Positions 28,375 to 36,932 of a DNA stretch of 64,000 nt are shown here, piece after piece (position 1 is the stretch's first letter; every line of letters starts with the position of its first letter). The notes beneath the pieces are model-generated. The model worked only from the letters and a program-made list of their open reading frames with translations. It made no database searches and was not told where the DNA came from. Source of the DNA: Acidimicrobiaceae bacterium (lineage in GTDB: Bacteria > Actinomycetota > Acidimicrobiia > Acidimicrobiales > Poriferisodalaceae); NCBI GenBank assembly GCA_905182565.1, contig CAJJCB010000026.1, forward strand, positions 372,001-436,000, in the 5' to 3' direction. The translations under genes and the position numbers were made by a program.

Positions 28375-29123
28375 TATTTCGGCTTAATTCGCTAGTGGAA
28401 CGTTTTCCTGCGATCGGCATCGAAGGTATGGACAAGGTAGCTTCCCTCGAACAGCGTTTCGATCGCAAGTACATAGTTAGCGAAGACGAAGCAAAGATTT
28501 TTTTCGCCATGTTACCTGATTCCCTGACTGCTTTAGAAATAGCTGAGAAGAGGTCGTTCGGATATGAATCTTGGTATTTCGATACAGCGGATTTGGAATC
28601 ATTTCGTGCTACGGCTCACCGTCGCAGGAGGCGCTGGAAGGTACGGACTCGAACTTACTTGGATGCGCAGAAGTCTCTTGTAGAAGTAAAGCTTCGCGAC
28701 CATCGCGGGCGAAGCTTGAAAAGTCGACTCCCAGAAAATTTTTCGGTTGCGACGAGTTTGACCATCGAAGGTACAAAGTTTGTCGACAACATTTTGGGAA
28801 GAGACGGCTTGGCTGAAACGCTTCGAACAACTCTGCGGACGTCCTACGAGCGTATTTCAGTTGTGGATGTGGAAAACGGGGTGCGGTTAACTGCAGATTT
28901 AGGCGTTAAATGTCAAGCGATCGGAGGGAAAGAAGCGTCGATAAATGGTGTGGTAATTGAAACGAAATCTCCTTACGGCTCTGGATCTATTGACCGTCTT
29001 CTGTGGCGATGTGGCCATAGACCTGTTCGGCTCAGTAAATATGGAACAGGTTTGGCTGCAATTCATAACGAGCTGTCGCGAAGTAAGTGGCATCGAACTA
29101 TTAATCAACACTTCAGATGTTGA
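28371..29123 (+). CDS. VTC-domain polyphosphate polymerase-like protein
   Basis: A 250-residue soluble protein of the VTC/CYTH tunnel-fold group. Basic residues expected to line the tunnel are visible: RFDRKYIV (29-36), RRRRRWKVRTR (84-94), LVEVKLRD (103-110), TSYERIS (158-163), VIETKS (195-200) and RLSKYGTG (220-227). The glutamates in VEVK and IETK fit metal binding. Eukaryotic VTC4 polymerises ATP gamma-phosphates into polyphosphate; bacterial homologues are presumed to do likewise. It overlaps the DUF4956 gene by four bases and is part of the CotH/DUF4956/VTC cassette. Confidence 0.87.
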   Translation: MIFRLNSLVERFPAIGIEGMDKVASLEQRFDRKYIVSEDEAKIFFAMLPDSLTALEIAEKRSFGYESWYFDTADLESFRATAHRRRRRWKVRTRTYLDAQKSLVEVKLRDHRGRSLKSRLPENFSVATSLTIEGTKFVDNILGRDGLAETLRTTLRTSYERISVVDVENGVRLTADLGVKCQAIGGKEASINGVVIETKSPYGSGSIDRLLWRCGHRPVRLSKYGTGLAAIHNELSRSKWHRTINQHFRC

Positions 29124-29321
29124 GACTTGGCGGACTATTGCATAGTCACGTTGACGTTGTTTGCCTGAAGACTTATTTTGTGCTGGTCTGTGTACCTAAG
29201 AGTTGATGGCTGTCGGTACCCGAAAGAAGCAAGGCCAATTGTAGTTAAGAGCATTAAAAAATTAATTAGTGCGTGGCATTAAGACAACGCAGCGAATGAT
29301 TCTCTCAGTTAATGTGAGGCT

Positions 29322-30953
29322 ATGAGCCTGACTAATGGGGACCCAAGTGAAAAAAATCAATATGAGGTTGTAGTGATCGGCACTGGTGTGTCTGGGATCT
29401 ATCAGCTACATAAATTACGTGAGTTAGGCGTCTCTGTTCTTGCACTCGAAGCTGGTTCTGACGTAGGTGGAACTTGGTATTGGAATCGGTATCCCGGGGC
29501 GCGTTTTGATTCGGAAAGTTATTCCTATGGTTACTCATTTAGCGAAGACCTCCTCGCTGAGTGGGATTGGAAAGAACGATTTTCAGGGCAGCCTGAGAAT
29601 TTACGCTATTTACAACATGTCGCAGATCGTTTTGATCTACGAGAAGATATTCGGTTTGATACCAGAGTTCGTTCTTGCACATTTGATGATGCAACTAACA
29701 AGTGGGAAGTTGAGGCCGAAGACGGTTTTAGAGTTGAGTGCCAGATCTTGATAACAGCAATCGGGATATTGTCGAAACCCCTGATTCCTGATTATCCGGG
29801 AATGGGAGATTTTCATGGGCCGTCTTTCCATACAGCTCAATGGCCAGCCGAAGGCATTGATTTCGATGGGAAGCGTGTCGCCGTCATTGGTACTGGAGCG
29901 ACGGCCGTGCAGTTGATACAAGAAGTGGCAAAATCAGCGGAACATTTGACTATTTTTCAACGGAGCCCTAATTGGTGTGCTCCCTTGCACAATTCATCAA
30001 TAAGTGAAGAAGAAATGTCTTCAATAAAAGATCGATACAAGGATATTTTTGAAGCATGTAAGTCTTCATTCGCTGGATTCATCCACACAGCGGACTCCCG
30101 TAAAGCCTTAGACGTCACAGCTGCAGAACGAAACGACTTTTACGAAGAACTCTATGCTTCGCCAGGGTTTGGAATATGGATGGGAAATTTTCGGGACGTT
30201 TTGGTTGATGAAGAAGCAAATAAGACACTCAGTGAGTTTGTTGAAAGAAAAATTCGCGAACGCGTAAATAATCCAGAAATAGCAGAGAAACTCGTTCCTA
30301 AAGATCATGGATTCGGTACTAGACGTGTGCCGATGGAAACGAGGTACTACGAAGTTTATAACCAGGATAATGTGCTGCTCGTTGATCTAAATGAAACGCC
30401 AATTGAGGCTATAACGACTCAAGGAATTAAGACGACGCAACAAGATTACGATTTTGATCTGGTGATTTACGCAACAGGCTTTGATGCGGTTATGGGCCCC
30501 TTTAATTCTATCGATTTTGTTGGTTCGAATGGAAAACATCTGAGAGAGAAATGGTCCTCAGGACCGCGCACTTATTTAGGAATGAGCGTTTCTGGTTTCC
30601 CCAATATGTTCACCTTGGTAGGTCCACATAATGCATCGACCTTTTGTAATCAGCCCAGGTGCATCGAGCAAAATGTTGAGTGGGTATCAGACTTCGTCGC
30701 TTATTTTTTCAAAAATAAAATTGGTCGTGTCGAGGCATCTGAACTGGCAGAGAATTCTTGGACTGAACATGTGTATGAGTCGGTTTCTAGGTTGTTGATG
30801 AGTAAAACTGATTCGTGGTTTATGGGCGTGAACAAAAACATTGTGGGCCGTGAAGAAAAAAACTTCATGCTTTACGCGGGCGGTTTCCCTAGCTACACGC
30901 AACGTTGCAATGATATTGCTTCGAACGGATACGAGGGTTTCAGCTTATCTTAG
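29322..30953 (+). CDS. Flavin-containing (Baeyer-Villiger-type) monooxygenase
   Basis: FAD/NADPH monooxygenase of 543 residues resembling cyclohexanone monooxygenase. It has an N-terminal FAD Rossmann motif GTGVSG (about 22-27), the Baeyer-Villiger fingerprint FHGPSFHTAQWP (FxGxxxHxxxW), the NADPH Rossmann motif VIGTGATAVQ and the C-terminal YATGFD segment. It would insert oxygen next to a ketone carbonyl, giving an ester or lactone; an alpha/beta hydrolase is encoded about 6 kb away, though not in an operon. Substrate unknown. A 198-base gap upstream probably contains its promoter. Confidence 0.9.
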   Translation: MSLTNGDPSEKNQYEVVVIGTGVSGIYQLHKLRELGVSVLALEAGSDVGGTWYWNRYPGARFDSESYSYGYSFSEDLLAEWDWKERFSGQPENLRYLQHVADRFDLREDIRFDTRVRSCTFDDATNKWEVEAEDGFRVECQILITAIGILSKPLIPDYPGMGDFHGPSFHTAQWPAEGIDFDGKRVAVIGTGATAVQLIQEVAKSAEHLTIFQRSPNWCAPLHNSSISEEEMSSIKDRYKDIFEACKSSFAGFIHTADSRKALDVTAAERNDFYEELYASPGFGIWMGNFRDVLVDEEANKTLSEFVERKIRERVNNPEIAEKLVPKDHGFGTRRVPMETRYYEVYNQDNVLLVDLNETPIEAITTQGIKTTQQDYDFDLVIYATGFDAVMGPFNSIDFVGSNGKHLREKWSSGPRTYLGMSVSGFPNMFTLVGPHNASTFCNQPRCIEQNVEWVSDFVAYFFKNKIGRVEASELAENSWTEHVYESVSRLLMSKTDSWFMGVNKNIVGREEKNFMLYAGGFPSYTQRCNDIASNGYEGFSLS

Positions 30954-31010
30954 GGCTTTATCTCTGGGGTCGGAACGCTTGTTTCTATGTAGGCGGAGCC
31001 TAGCGATAGT

Positions 31011-32210
31011 TCAAAATGCGTATTGATTTGTTCGACATTGTGCTTGCGTTAGGGCCTTACCGCGTGTGATGGATGGGTCAAGCCAGAGATCTAATGCCGC
31101 AGGCTCGTAACCCCATTTAAGGTTGGTGCTCTTAGCCTTGATTTCTCGGGTCGTTTTCCAAACAGCATTGTCGTATTCGACGGGAAACCCCAACTGGTTA
31201 AGGTCGTAGCCATAGACCCTGCAGAGGCCTTCTGCCTCTATGAAGTCTCCGATATATGAAACCCATGGCACCTCGATTTTGAGTTGCGAGCGGATCGCAG
31301 CATGCAGAGATGCTACAAAATTTCCCTGGTCCCAGTCGGCAATAGCGGTTTCGGGAATTGCTTCACCGCCGGGCAGTATCAACTGGCGATAAGGATCGTT
31401 ATACAAAAGAATTTCAGTGTCTTCTCGCTTTCGTGTAAGAAGCAGACGCGTTGTTTTGATCTGCTTGTCGCTATGAACACCCAACAGAGATTTCGTTTCA
31501 GGTGATAGTGCATCATGAACGTCGTCATCGTATAGAAAGTATCCGGTAGCGGGAGGGGCATCTGAAGAGCAGTATTTGTTAAAAGCACCTACTCGGTGTG
31601 TTGCAGAAGAATTCCCAGATGCTTTGTGCCACAAGTGCATGTTCATTAGCAGAAGGTCGCCTCGTTTAAGAATTGGGTCTATATAAGAAGAAGGCGGGGG
31701 AGCGTTAGGAGGAGCGACGGCAAGCGGGCGTTCATGGTTGTTAGTAATACGTTGCAAGTGGTGTGAACCGGGAGCGACAAATAGAGGTCCTGTCTTGGAA
31801 TCGAAGTCAGTGAATGGAGTGATTGCGAAGAGCCAGTTCATGGAAGACCCAACCGGGCGCCAGCGTTTGTAATCGTTATGACCTGGGATACTGGACCCAC
31901 CTGGCGTTCGGTCGTAAATGACAAAAGCTGTCAGTCGGGGTTCCCCGCCGAGCAATTCAGTCACCGGTGGAATAATTGAACTGTGTTCGGCTAAAAAACT
32001 GAGATCTGGGTCCTTAAGACAGTTGTTTGCGAGGGTGTACCTGCCAGGTTCAGGGTAAGTCAGACTTGTGGCGTCATATAGAGTCCCATCCAACGGCGGA
32101 TTTCGTTCAAGGCCGCGTTCTAATCGCTGTATGTCGGCTTCGCATATTTGTTGGCGTAGGACTAGAAACCCGTCACGTTCGTAGTCGCTAATTTGATTTT
32201 TGCTCAACAT
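31011..32210 (-). CDS. PhyH-type 2-oxoglutarate/Fe(II) dioxygenase with degenerate Nudix-like C-terminal domain
   Basis: A 399-residue protein. Residues about 1-245 form a phytanoyl-CoA-dioxygenase-like jelly roll, with the iron facial triad HND (His111, Asp113) and His195 (WHK) and Arg206 for 2-oxoglutarate. Residues about 253-345 look like a Nudix fold: strand RLLLTRKREDTEILLY, then LILPGGEA and AAIRSQLKIEV where a Nudix helix would be, but the REUxEE glutamates are missing, so it is probably a binding, not hydrolytic, module. ATG 32210 has an excellent AAGGAGAG site five bases upstream, so the open frame to 32240 is not used. No obvious operon partner. The dioxygenase call is firm, the Nudix call tentative. 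Confidence 0.8.
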   Translation of the reverse strand: MLSKNQISDYERDGFLVLRQQICEADIQRLERGLERNPPLDGTLYDATSLTYPEPGRYTLANNCLKDPDLSFLAEHSSIIPPVTELLGGEPRLTAFVIYDRTPGGSSIPGHNDYKRWRPVGSSMNWLFAITPFTDFDSKTGPLFVAPGSHHLQRITNNHERPLAVAPPNAPPPSSYIDPILKRGDLLLMNMHLWHKASGNSSATHRVGAFNKYCSSDAPPATGYFLYDDDVHDALSPETKSLLGVHSDKQIKTTRLLLTRKREDTEILLYNDPYRQLILPGGEAIPETAIADWDQGNFVASLHAAIRSQLKIEVPWVSYIGDFIEAEGLCRVYGYDLNQLGFPVEYDNAVWKTTREIKAKSTNLKWGYEPAALDLWLDPSITRGKALTQAQCRTNQYAF

Positions 32211-32282
32211 TGTCTCTCCTTGGCATTTATAGTTTCGCATGTGTCAAAATGAATTGCTTGTGAATCTGATTTAGGAGTCGTT

Positions 32283-33194
32283 ATGCAAATAGGAATTTTT
32301 CGTGGCCCGGCTGGGAAATTATTTAATGTAGAAGAGCTGGTAGCTGATGCTAAATTGGCTCATGCAGATGGTTTTCACTCTTACTGGGTTCCGCAAATGC
32401 CAATGGGTGTTGACGCTCTGCTGGCACTGAGCCATGTCGGAATGGCTGTTCCTGAAATTGAACTTGGTACGGCTGTAATCCCGACGTACGTTCAACACCC
32501 CATTTCTATGGCTCAGCGAGCGGTTACTGTCACATCAATTATTGGGAACCGCTTAGCTCTTGGGATCGGCTTATCTCATAAGCCGGTAATCGAGAAGCAG
32601 TATGGATATTCGTTCGAACGTCCTGTTCGGCATCTTCAAGAATTTTTAGAAATATTGAACCCCCAATTGCGAAATGAAGCTGTCCGTTTCACTGGTGAGC
32701 TTATGTCAGGAAAAAATTCTACGATGCTGGATGGAGCGCCTGCCCCCCATGTTCTTGTAGCGGCCCTTGGACCTCAAATGCTTCGACTCACAGGCAAAAT
32801 GGCTGATGGAACGATTACCTGGATGACTGGTAACAAAACGTTAGCTGACCTTACTGTTCCAACGATAAGAGAAGCGGCCGATGAGGCAGGAAGGCAAAAG
32901 CCGCGTGTTGTCGTTGGGTTGCCAGTTCTTTGTACGGAAAATGTCGATGCTGGCCGTGAGCGAGCAGCTAAAGTTTTTCAGATCTATGGAAAACTACCAA
33001 GTTACCGGGCGATGCTTGATCGAGAGTCACTAAGCGGACCAGAAGATATTTGCATTATTGGTAATGAAGCAGAAATTCGAGATCAACTGCAAGCGACCTT
33101 TGATTCGGGAGCCGATGACGTTATAGCTGTGGAGTTTGGTTCTAACCGAGAAGACGAGACAAGAACTAGGGAAGCCCTAGCAGCACTTTTGTAA
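32283..33194 (+). CDS. LLM-class F420-dependent-type oxidoreductase
   Basis: A 303-residue TIM-barrel protein of the luciferase-like superfamily, resembling the short F420-dependent subfamily. Features include AHADGFHSYWVPQM, IELGTAVIPTYVQHP, GNRLALGIGLSHKPVIEKQYGYSFERP and a C-terminal GADDVIAVEFG. It is divergent from the PhyH gene with 72 bases between the starts, enough for overlapping promoters. F420 rather than FMN use is inferred from resemblance only. Confidence 0.87.
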   Translation: MQIGIFRGPAGKLFNVEELVADAKLAHADGFHSYWVPQMPMGVDALLALSHVGMAVPEIELGTAVIPTYVQHPISMAQRAVTVTSIIGNRLALGIGLSHKPVIEKQYGYSFERPVRHLQEFLEILNPQLRNEAVRFTGELMSGKNSTMLDGAPAPHVLVAALGPQMLRLTGKMADGTITWMTGNKTLADLTVPTIREAADEAGRQKPRVVVGLPVLCTENVDAGRERAAKVFQIYGKLPSYRAMLDRESLSGPEDICIIGNEAEIRDQLQATFDSGADDVIAVEFGSNREDETRTREALAALL

Positions 33195-33349
33195 ATAATT
33201 AAATCGCTGAGAGATTAGCAGCGTGCGAAAGTTTGAATGAGTTAAGGGCTCGTCATCAGTTCTATACAACCCAGATAACTAGCTAAATAGTAGATTTGTG
33301 AATTGTAGTTATTTCTAACGTGGGCGCGGTAAATCAGAAAATTAAGTAC

Positions 33350-33775
33350 TTAGTTACCAAGGATATTCGAATTCCAGTTACGGGGAGTGAGTGTGACCAA
33401 CGCTTCATCATGGTCAGGGAAAGTGTCGGCGTAGGATTTGCCGGCTTCGTTCCCAAGATATCTGGAGGCAATGTCTTTAATTGCTTCGTATCTTTCTACT
33501 TCGTTGAGTGTCTTTAGTTCAACGGGTCCTTCTGCAGTGACGTATCTGTATGGAAGTTTTTCATCTTGGACACATAACGTTGCGAAGCCGTGACGGCGCA
33601 GTAAAAGTGCTTTGGCTGATTCGTTTGCCATAGGTATTTGAAAACCCGAAGCGCTTGAATAGCGATACCAAACAGGAGCGCAAAGCGGTCCTTTTTGTTT
33701 CCTTTGGATAGCAAGTACTGCTATCCGAACATCGGTAACAAAAATATCGCGTTCAGTTTCGGACATTTCGCTCAT
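33350..33775 (-). CDS. PPOX-class (pyridoxamine-5-phosphate-oxidase-like) flavin/F420-binding protein
   Basis: About 141 residues with a split-barrel fold pattern: RIAVLAIQRKQKGPLCAPVWYRY, AKALLLRRHGFATLCVQDEKLPYRYVTAEGPVEL and a C-terminal LVTLTPRNW. This resembles actinobacterial PPOX-class proteins that bind FMN or F420 and reduce diverse substrates. The frame stays open to 33826 into the tRNA gene, but ATG 33775 gives the natural N-terminus. It lies just 26 bases downstream of the tRNA-Leu gene, on the same strand, so it may be transcribed from the tRNA promoter. Confidence 0.82.
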   Translation of the reverse strand: MSEMSETERDIFVTDVRIAVLAIQRKQKGPLCAPVWYRYSSASGFQIPMANESAKALLLRRHGFATLCVQDEKLPYRYVTAEGPVELKTLNEVERYEAIKDIASRYLGNEAGKSYADTFPDHDEALVTLTPRNWNSNILGN

Positions 33776-33801
33776 GTTAGTTCCAATCCCCAATTTATTT
33801 G

Positions 33802-33885
33802 TGCGCCGGGTGGGACTTGAACCCACACACCCTTTCGGACACAGGGACCTAAACCCTGCGCGTCTGCCAATTCCGCCACCGGCGC
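33802..33885 (-). tRNA. tRNA-Leu (anticodon UAG)
   Basis: An 84-base cloverleaf read on the minus strand. Acceptor stem GCGCCGG pairs with CCGGCGC, discriminator A at 33802, D-arm with AATTGGCAGAC, anticodon stem CAGGG/CCCTG with loop TTTAGGT giving UAG, a long variable arm (class II, as expected for leucine) and T-arm GTGGG-TTCAAGT-CCCAC. CCA is not encoded. Confidence 0.95.
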
Positions 33886-34051
33886 GTCTAGATCATAAGA
33901 TAGGGGCGGAGATGGTGTCTTAGACACTCAGAGCCGGAAAGATGCAAATACTTCTGATTTGGATAAGTGCATCTAGATTTAAGGACTAAATTTAGATAGC
34001 CCTGCCAAAATTAAACGTTCACAAAGTTTGGGTTAACTAGTTCTGCTCTAT

Positions 34052-34483
34052 ATGAGGAAGATCATGTCGCCAATCCTAAGTGTTGAAGAAGTCAATCAGT
34101 TCGTTGACAAAGTTTTTCCTGCGATGAGAGTCTCGTGCCTTGAGATTACCGAAACTCATGCGTTGGCCGAGCTTATCGTAGACCAAGACGCTCTCAGACC
34201 TGGAGGATTTATTTCAGGGCCAGATCAGTTTCGGTTAGCAGACGCAGTTCTTTGGTTCCTTACCTTCGGGGCAATTGGGAGAGTTGAAGAGATGAGCGTA
34301 ACCACTGAACTTTCCATTCGTTTTTTAAGGCCTGCTATTGGCCAAAGGCTCTATGCTCGAGCCGACTTAGAGGTAAAGAATCGTCGTAGCGTGGTTGGAT
34401 CAGTTTACTTGTGGTGTGACGACACGCCGAGAAGAAGAGTCTCCACTGGGCAAGGCACTTATGCGTTGCCGTTAACCAAATAA
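34052..34483 (+). CDS. Hotdog-fold thioesterase (PaaI-like)
   Basis: A 143-residue single hotdog-domain protein. The sequence GGFISGPDQFRLADAVLWF occupies the position of the long central helix of PaaI-type thioesterases with the conserved aspartate, followed by SVTTELSIRFLRPAIGQRLYARADL, a diagnostic hotdog strand. Likely hydrolyses an acyl-CoA, substrate unknown. The start is ATG 34052 or ATG 34064, with no way to choose firmly. It is convergent with egtD. Confidence 0.78.
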   Translation: MRKIMSPILSVEEVNQFVDKVFPAMRVSCLEITETHALAELIVDQDALRPGGFISGPDQFRLADAVLWFLTFGAIGRVEEMSVTTELSIRFLRPAIGQRLYARADLEVKNRRSVVGSVYLWCDDTPRRRVSTGQGTYALPLTK

Positions 34484-34527
34484 CGTCTTATGCAACTGTC
34501 AAACTTTGAGCTAAGTCGCGATGGTCA

Positions 34528-35514
34528 TTAAGCCAGAGTGGACAAAGTGACTGCGAAATCTCCAGCGCTATCAGTCCAAAAATTTCGGATTGTGAGTCCT
34601 GCGGAGGCCAGTTCTTGTTCGATGCCCTCTGGGCGAAACTTGGCGCTGATTTCAGTCCTCATTATCTCGTTCTTGAGAAAATTAACTTTTAAATCAAGCT
34701 TTTCAATATGAATTTGTTGATCGCTGCGGCTTCTTAAGCCGATATCTATCCATTCTCGGTCGGTATCGAATTGAGCGACGTGATCAAATTTTTCAGTGTC
34801 AAAGTTGGCGCCAAGATTTTTGTTAAGAACTGAAAGAATATTTTTGTTAAATGCTGCTGTAACACCGTCTGGATCGTTGTACGCAAGCTCCAGACGGGGA
34901 ATTTCTTTCACTAAGTCTGTTCCGAGCAAAAGAGAATCTCCACTCTTGAATTGGGCCGTAAGGCCAGATAAAAATCTTTGTCGAGCTTCTGGCTCGAAGT
35001 TGCCGATTGTCCCGCCCAAGAAGATGAATAAACGCTTCCCTGATTGTGGGACAGCATCTAAATGATGATCGAAATCACCAACTATGGCTCGAACCTTTAC
35101 GTTTGGGTACCGCTGTTTAATTTGTTTAGCGGAGCTTAGGAGAATTTCTTCGCTGACATCGAAGGCCGTAAAGGAGTTGAGTTGGCCCGCTGATGCAAAC
35201 GCGTCGAGGATAGATCTGGTTTTGTCTGAAGAACCCGATCCTAATTCGATTAAGTGATCTGCTTCAGAAATTTCGGCAATCTTGACTGCCTGAATATTTA
35301 AAATTTCTCGCTCTGCTTCGGTGGGGTAGTACTCGCTGAGTTGAGTTATTTTGTCAAAGAGTTCGCTGCCTGCCTCATCGTAGAACCATTTGGGAGGTAG
35401 CGACTTCTTAGCCTTGGTGATACCCATGCGTATGTCGGTAGCGAGTGAACGGCTAATCCATTCCTCGTCAAGGCGGAGATCTACGGTGAATCCCTCTTGT
35501 TCTTGGTCCATCAT
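34528..35514 (-). CDS. egtD: L-histidine N-alpha-methyltransferase EgtD
   Basis: First enzyme of ergothioneine synthesis, trimethylating histidine to hercynine using SAM. The 328-residue protein begins with the family pattern LATDIRMGITKAKKSLPPKWFYDEAGSELF (in part), has SAM-binding LIELGSGSSDKTRSIL, FLGGTIGNFEP and YNDPDGVTAAFNKN, and ends in FWTDSAGDFAV. It overlaps egtB by four bases, so both are one operon (egtB first). Ergothioneine is a thiol antioxidant found widely in actinobacteria. Identity very secure. Confidence 0.95.
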   Translation of the reverse strand: MMDQEQEGFTVDLRLDEEWISRSLATDIRMGITKAKKSLPPKWFYDEAGSELFDKITQLSEYYPTEAEREILNIQAVKIAEISEADHLIELGSGSSDKTRSILDAFASAGQLNSFTAFDVSEEILLSSAKQIKQRYPNVKVRAIVGDFDHHLDAVPQSGKRLFIFLGGTIGNFEPEARQRFLSGLTAQFKSGDSLLLGTDLVKEIPRLELAYNDPDGVTAAFNKNILSVLNKNLGANFDTEKFDHVAQFDTDREWIDIGLRSRSDQQIHIEKLDLKVNFLKNEIMRTEISAKFRPEGIEQELASAGLTIRNFWTDSAGDFAVTLSTLA

Positions 35515-36794
35515 GTTTCATCCTTGGCTAAACGTAAACCCGAAAACATCCAACGGGAGTGGGGAGGAAAGAAGTTTCTGTAGGTAAGCCTCATATGGTC
35601 CTGGGGGGTTGCGCACGAACCGCCTCGCAAAACCATTTGATTTACCATAAATTTTCCGTTGTATTCCCCGACTGCGCCAGGTGCTGCTGAGAAACCTGGG
35701 TAAGCAACGTAAGGGCTTGCGGTCCATTCCCAAAGGTCACCGAAAATCTGTTTCAGTTTAAGTGGGTCATCCTGAGCGGGTAAGGGGTCAAAAAACGAAT
35801 TGGTGCTGAAATTTCCTGTTAGTTCTAAGTTGCGAGCGGCATGCTCCCACTCAGTTTCTAAGGGAAGTCTTGCTCCATACCAGCGAGCGAAGGCATCGGC
35901 TTCGTAGTAAGAGATGTGGGCGACCGGCATGTCTGGATTTAATTTAGTTTGGCCAGATAGAGTGAAGATCTGCCAATTTTTGTTAGCGGTCTGTGACCAG
36001 TAAGCCGGGCTATCCCAGCCAGCGCTCTTAACGGTTTGCCATCCTTCGCTTAGCCATAGCTCAGACTTTTGGTAACCCCCACTTTCAATGAAACCTAGCC
36101 ACTCGCCACAGGTAATGAGACGATCAGCGATGTTGAACGATTGAATTAGAACTTCGTGGTTGGGTCCTTCGTTGTCGAAAGAAAAACTTTCTAGCCCATG
36201 TCCTATTCTCGTGAGTTCTCTTGGGTAGTGAACCCAATTAAGACCAGGTTCTGAGTGGGTTTGAGTGGCTACCTCGAAAGCAGAGGTGGTGAGGTAGGCC
36301 GGCGCGAGCGGATTCAAAGATAATGCGTGCTTAATATCCATGAGAATAAGCTCTTGATGCTGTTGCTCATGGTGTAATCCGAGCTCAATTAAGTTAAGAA
36401 TTTTTGTGTCAGTTGTTTCGCTGAGCGTATACAAAAATGACTCCATCGATTGGTCGATGGCTTGACGGTATTCAGAAATTTCTTCAATGGTGGGGCGTGA
36501 TAGTAGACCGCGATTAGATCGAGGATGTCGGTCTCCAACTGCTTCGTAGTAAGAATTGAAAAGGTAGTTGTACATTGGATGGTGAGATTTATAGTTATTC
36601 TGAAAAGCGCATAAGACAAAGGTTTCGAAGAACCAAGTTACATGTGCCCGGTGCCATTTAGTTGGCGAAGTATCAGGCATGGATTGAATAGTTTGGTCCT
36701 CGGCTCCTAGCGGAGTTGCTAGAGTTTCCGTAAATTTTCTTACTGCCCGGTACCGCTCTAGTAAGTCAGCTACCTGAGAATTAGACTGAGACAT
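35511..36794 (-). CDS. egtB: Ergothioneine synthase EgtB (hercynine sulfoxide synthase)
   Basis: Non-heme iron sulfoxide synthase joining hercynine to a cysteine-type thiol with oxygen. The 427-residue protein has an N-terminal DinB-like iron domain with the histidine in WHRAHVTWFFETF and the HxxxHxE-type motif HHEQQHQE, then a formylglycine-generating-enzyme-like sulfatase domain (about 205-427) with EWEHAARN and WEWTASPY and terminal LRGGSCATPQDHMRLTYRNFF. No egtA, egtC or egtE gene is visible beside it; this fits either distant genes or the cysteine-using type of pathway, which cannot be told from sequence alone. egtD follows, overlapping by four bases. Confidence 0.94.
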   Translation of the reverse strand: MSQSNSQVADLLERYRAVRKFTETLATPLGAEDQTIQSMPDTSPTKWHRAHVTWFFETFVLCAFQNNYKSHHPMYNYLFNSYYEAVGDRHPRSNRGLLSRPTIEEISEYRQAIDQSMESFLYTLSETTDTKILNLIELGLHHEQQHQELILMDIKHALSLNPLAPAYLTTSAFEVATQTHSEPGLNWVHYPRELTRIGHGLESFSFDNEGPNHEVLIQSFNIADRLITCGEWLGFIESGGYQKSELWLSEGWQTVKSAGWDSPAYWSQTANKNWQIFTLSGQTKLNPDMPVAHISYYEADAFARWYGARLPLETEWEHAARNLELTGNFSTNSFFDPLPAQDDPLKLKQIFGDLWEWTASPYVAYPGFSAAPGAVGEYNGKFMVNQMVLRGGSCATPQDHMRLTYRNFFPPHSRWMFSGLRLAKDET

Positions 36795-36932
36795 TTATAT
36801 AGTGACCCTACCTGCGTGAGAAAGTCTATTTGGCTGCTTTGGCGAGGCCAATAATAAGGCTAGCAATTTATTGATTCAGCGCAAATTTTTACTAGCTTTC
36901 TTGTTTGGTCTGCTTGGGAGAGGTCAAGGTTT

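Noticed and set aside
33776-33826. N-terminal extension of the PPOX gene into the tRNA
   Set aside because: The extension would overlap the tRNA-Leu gene; ATG 33775 gives the family start.
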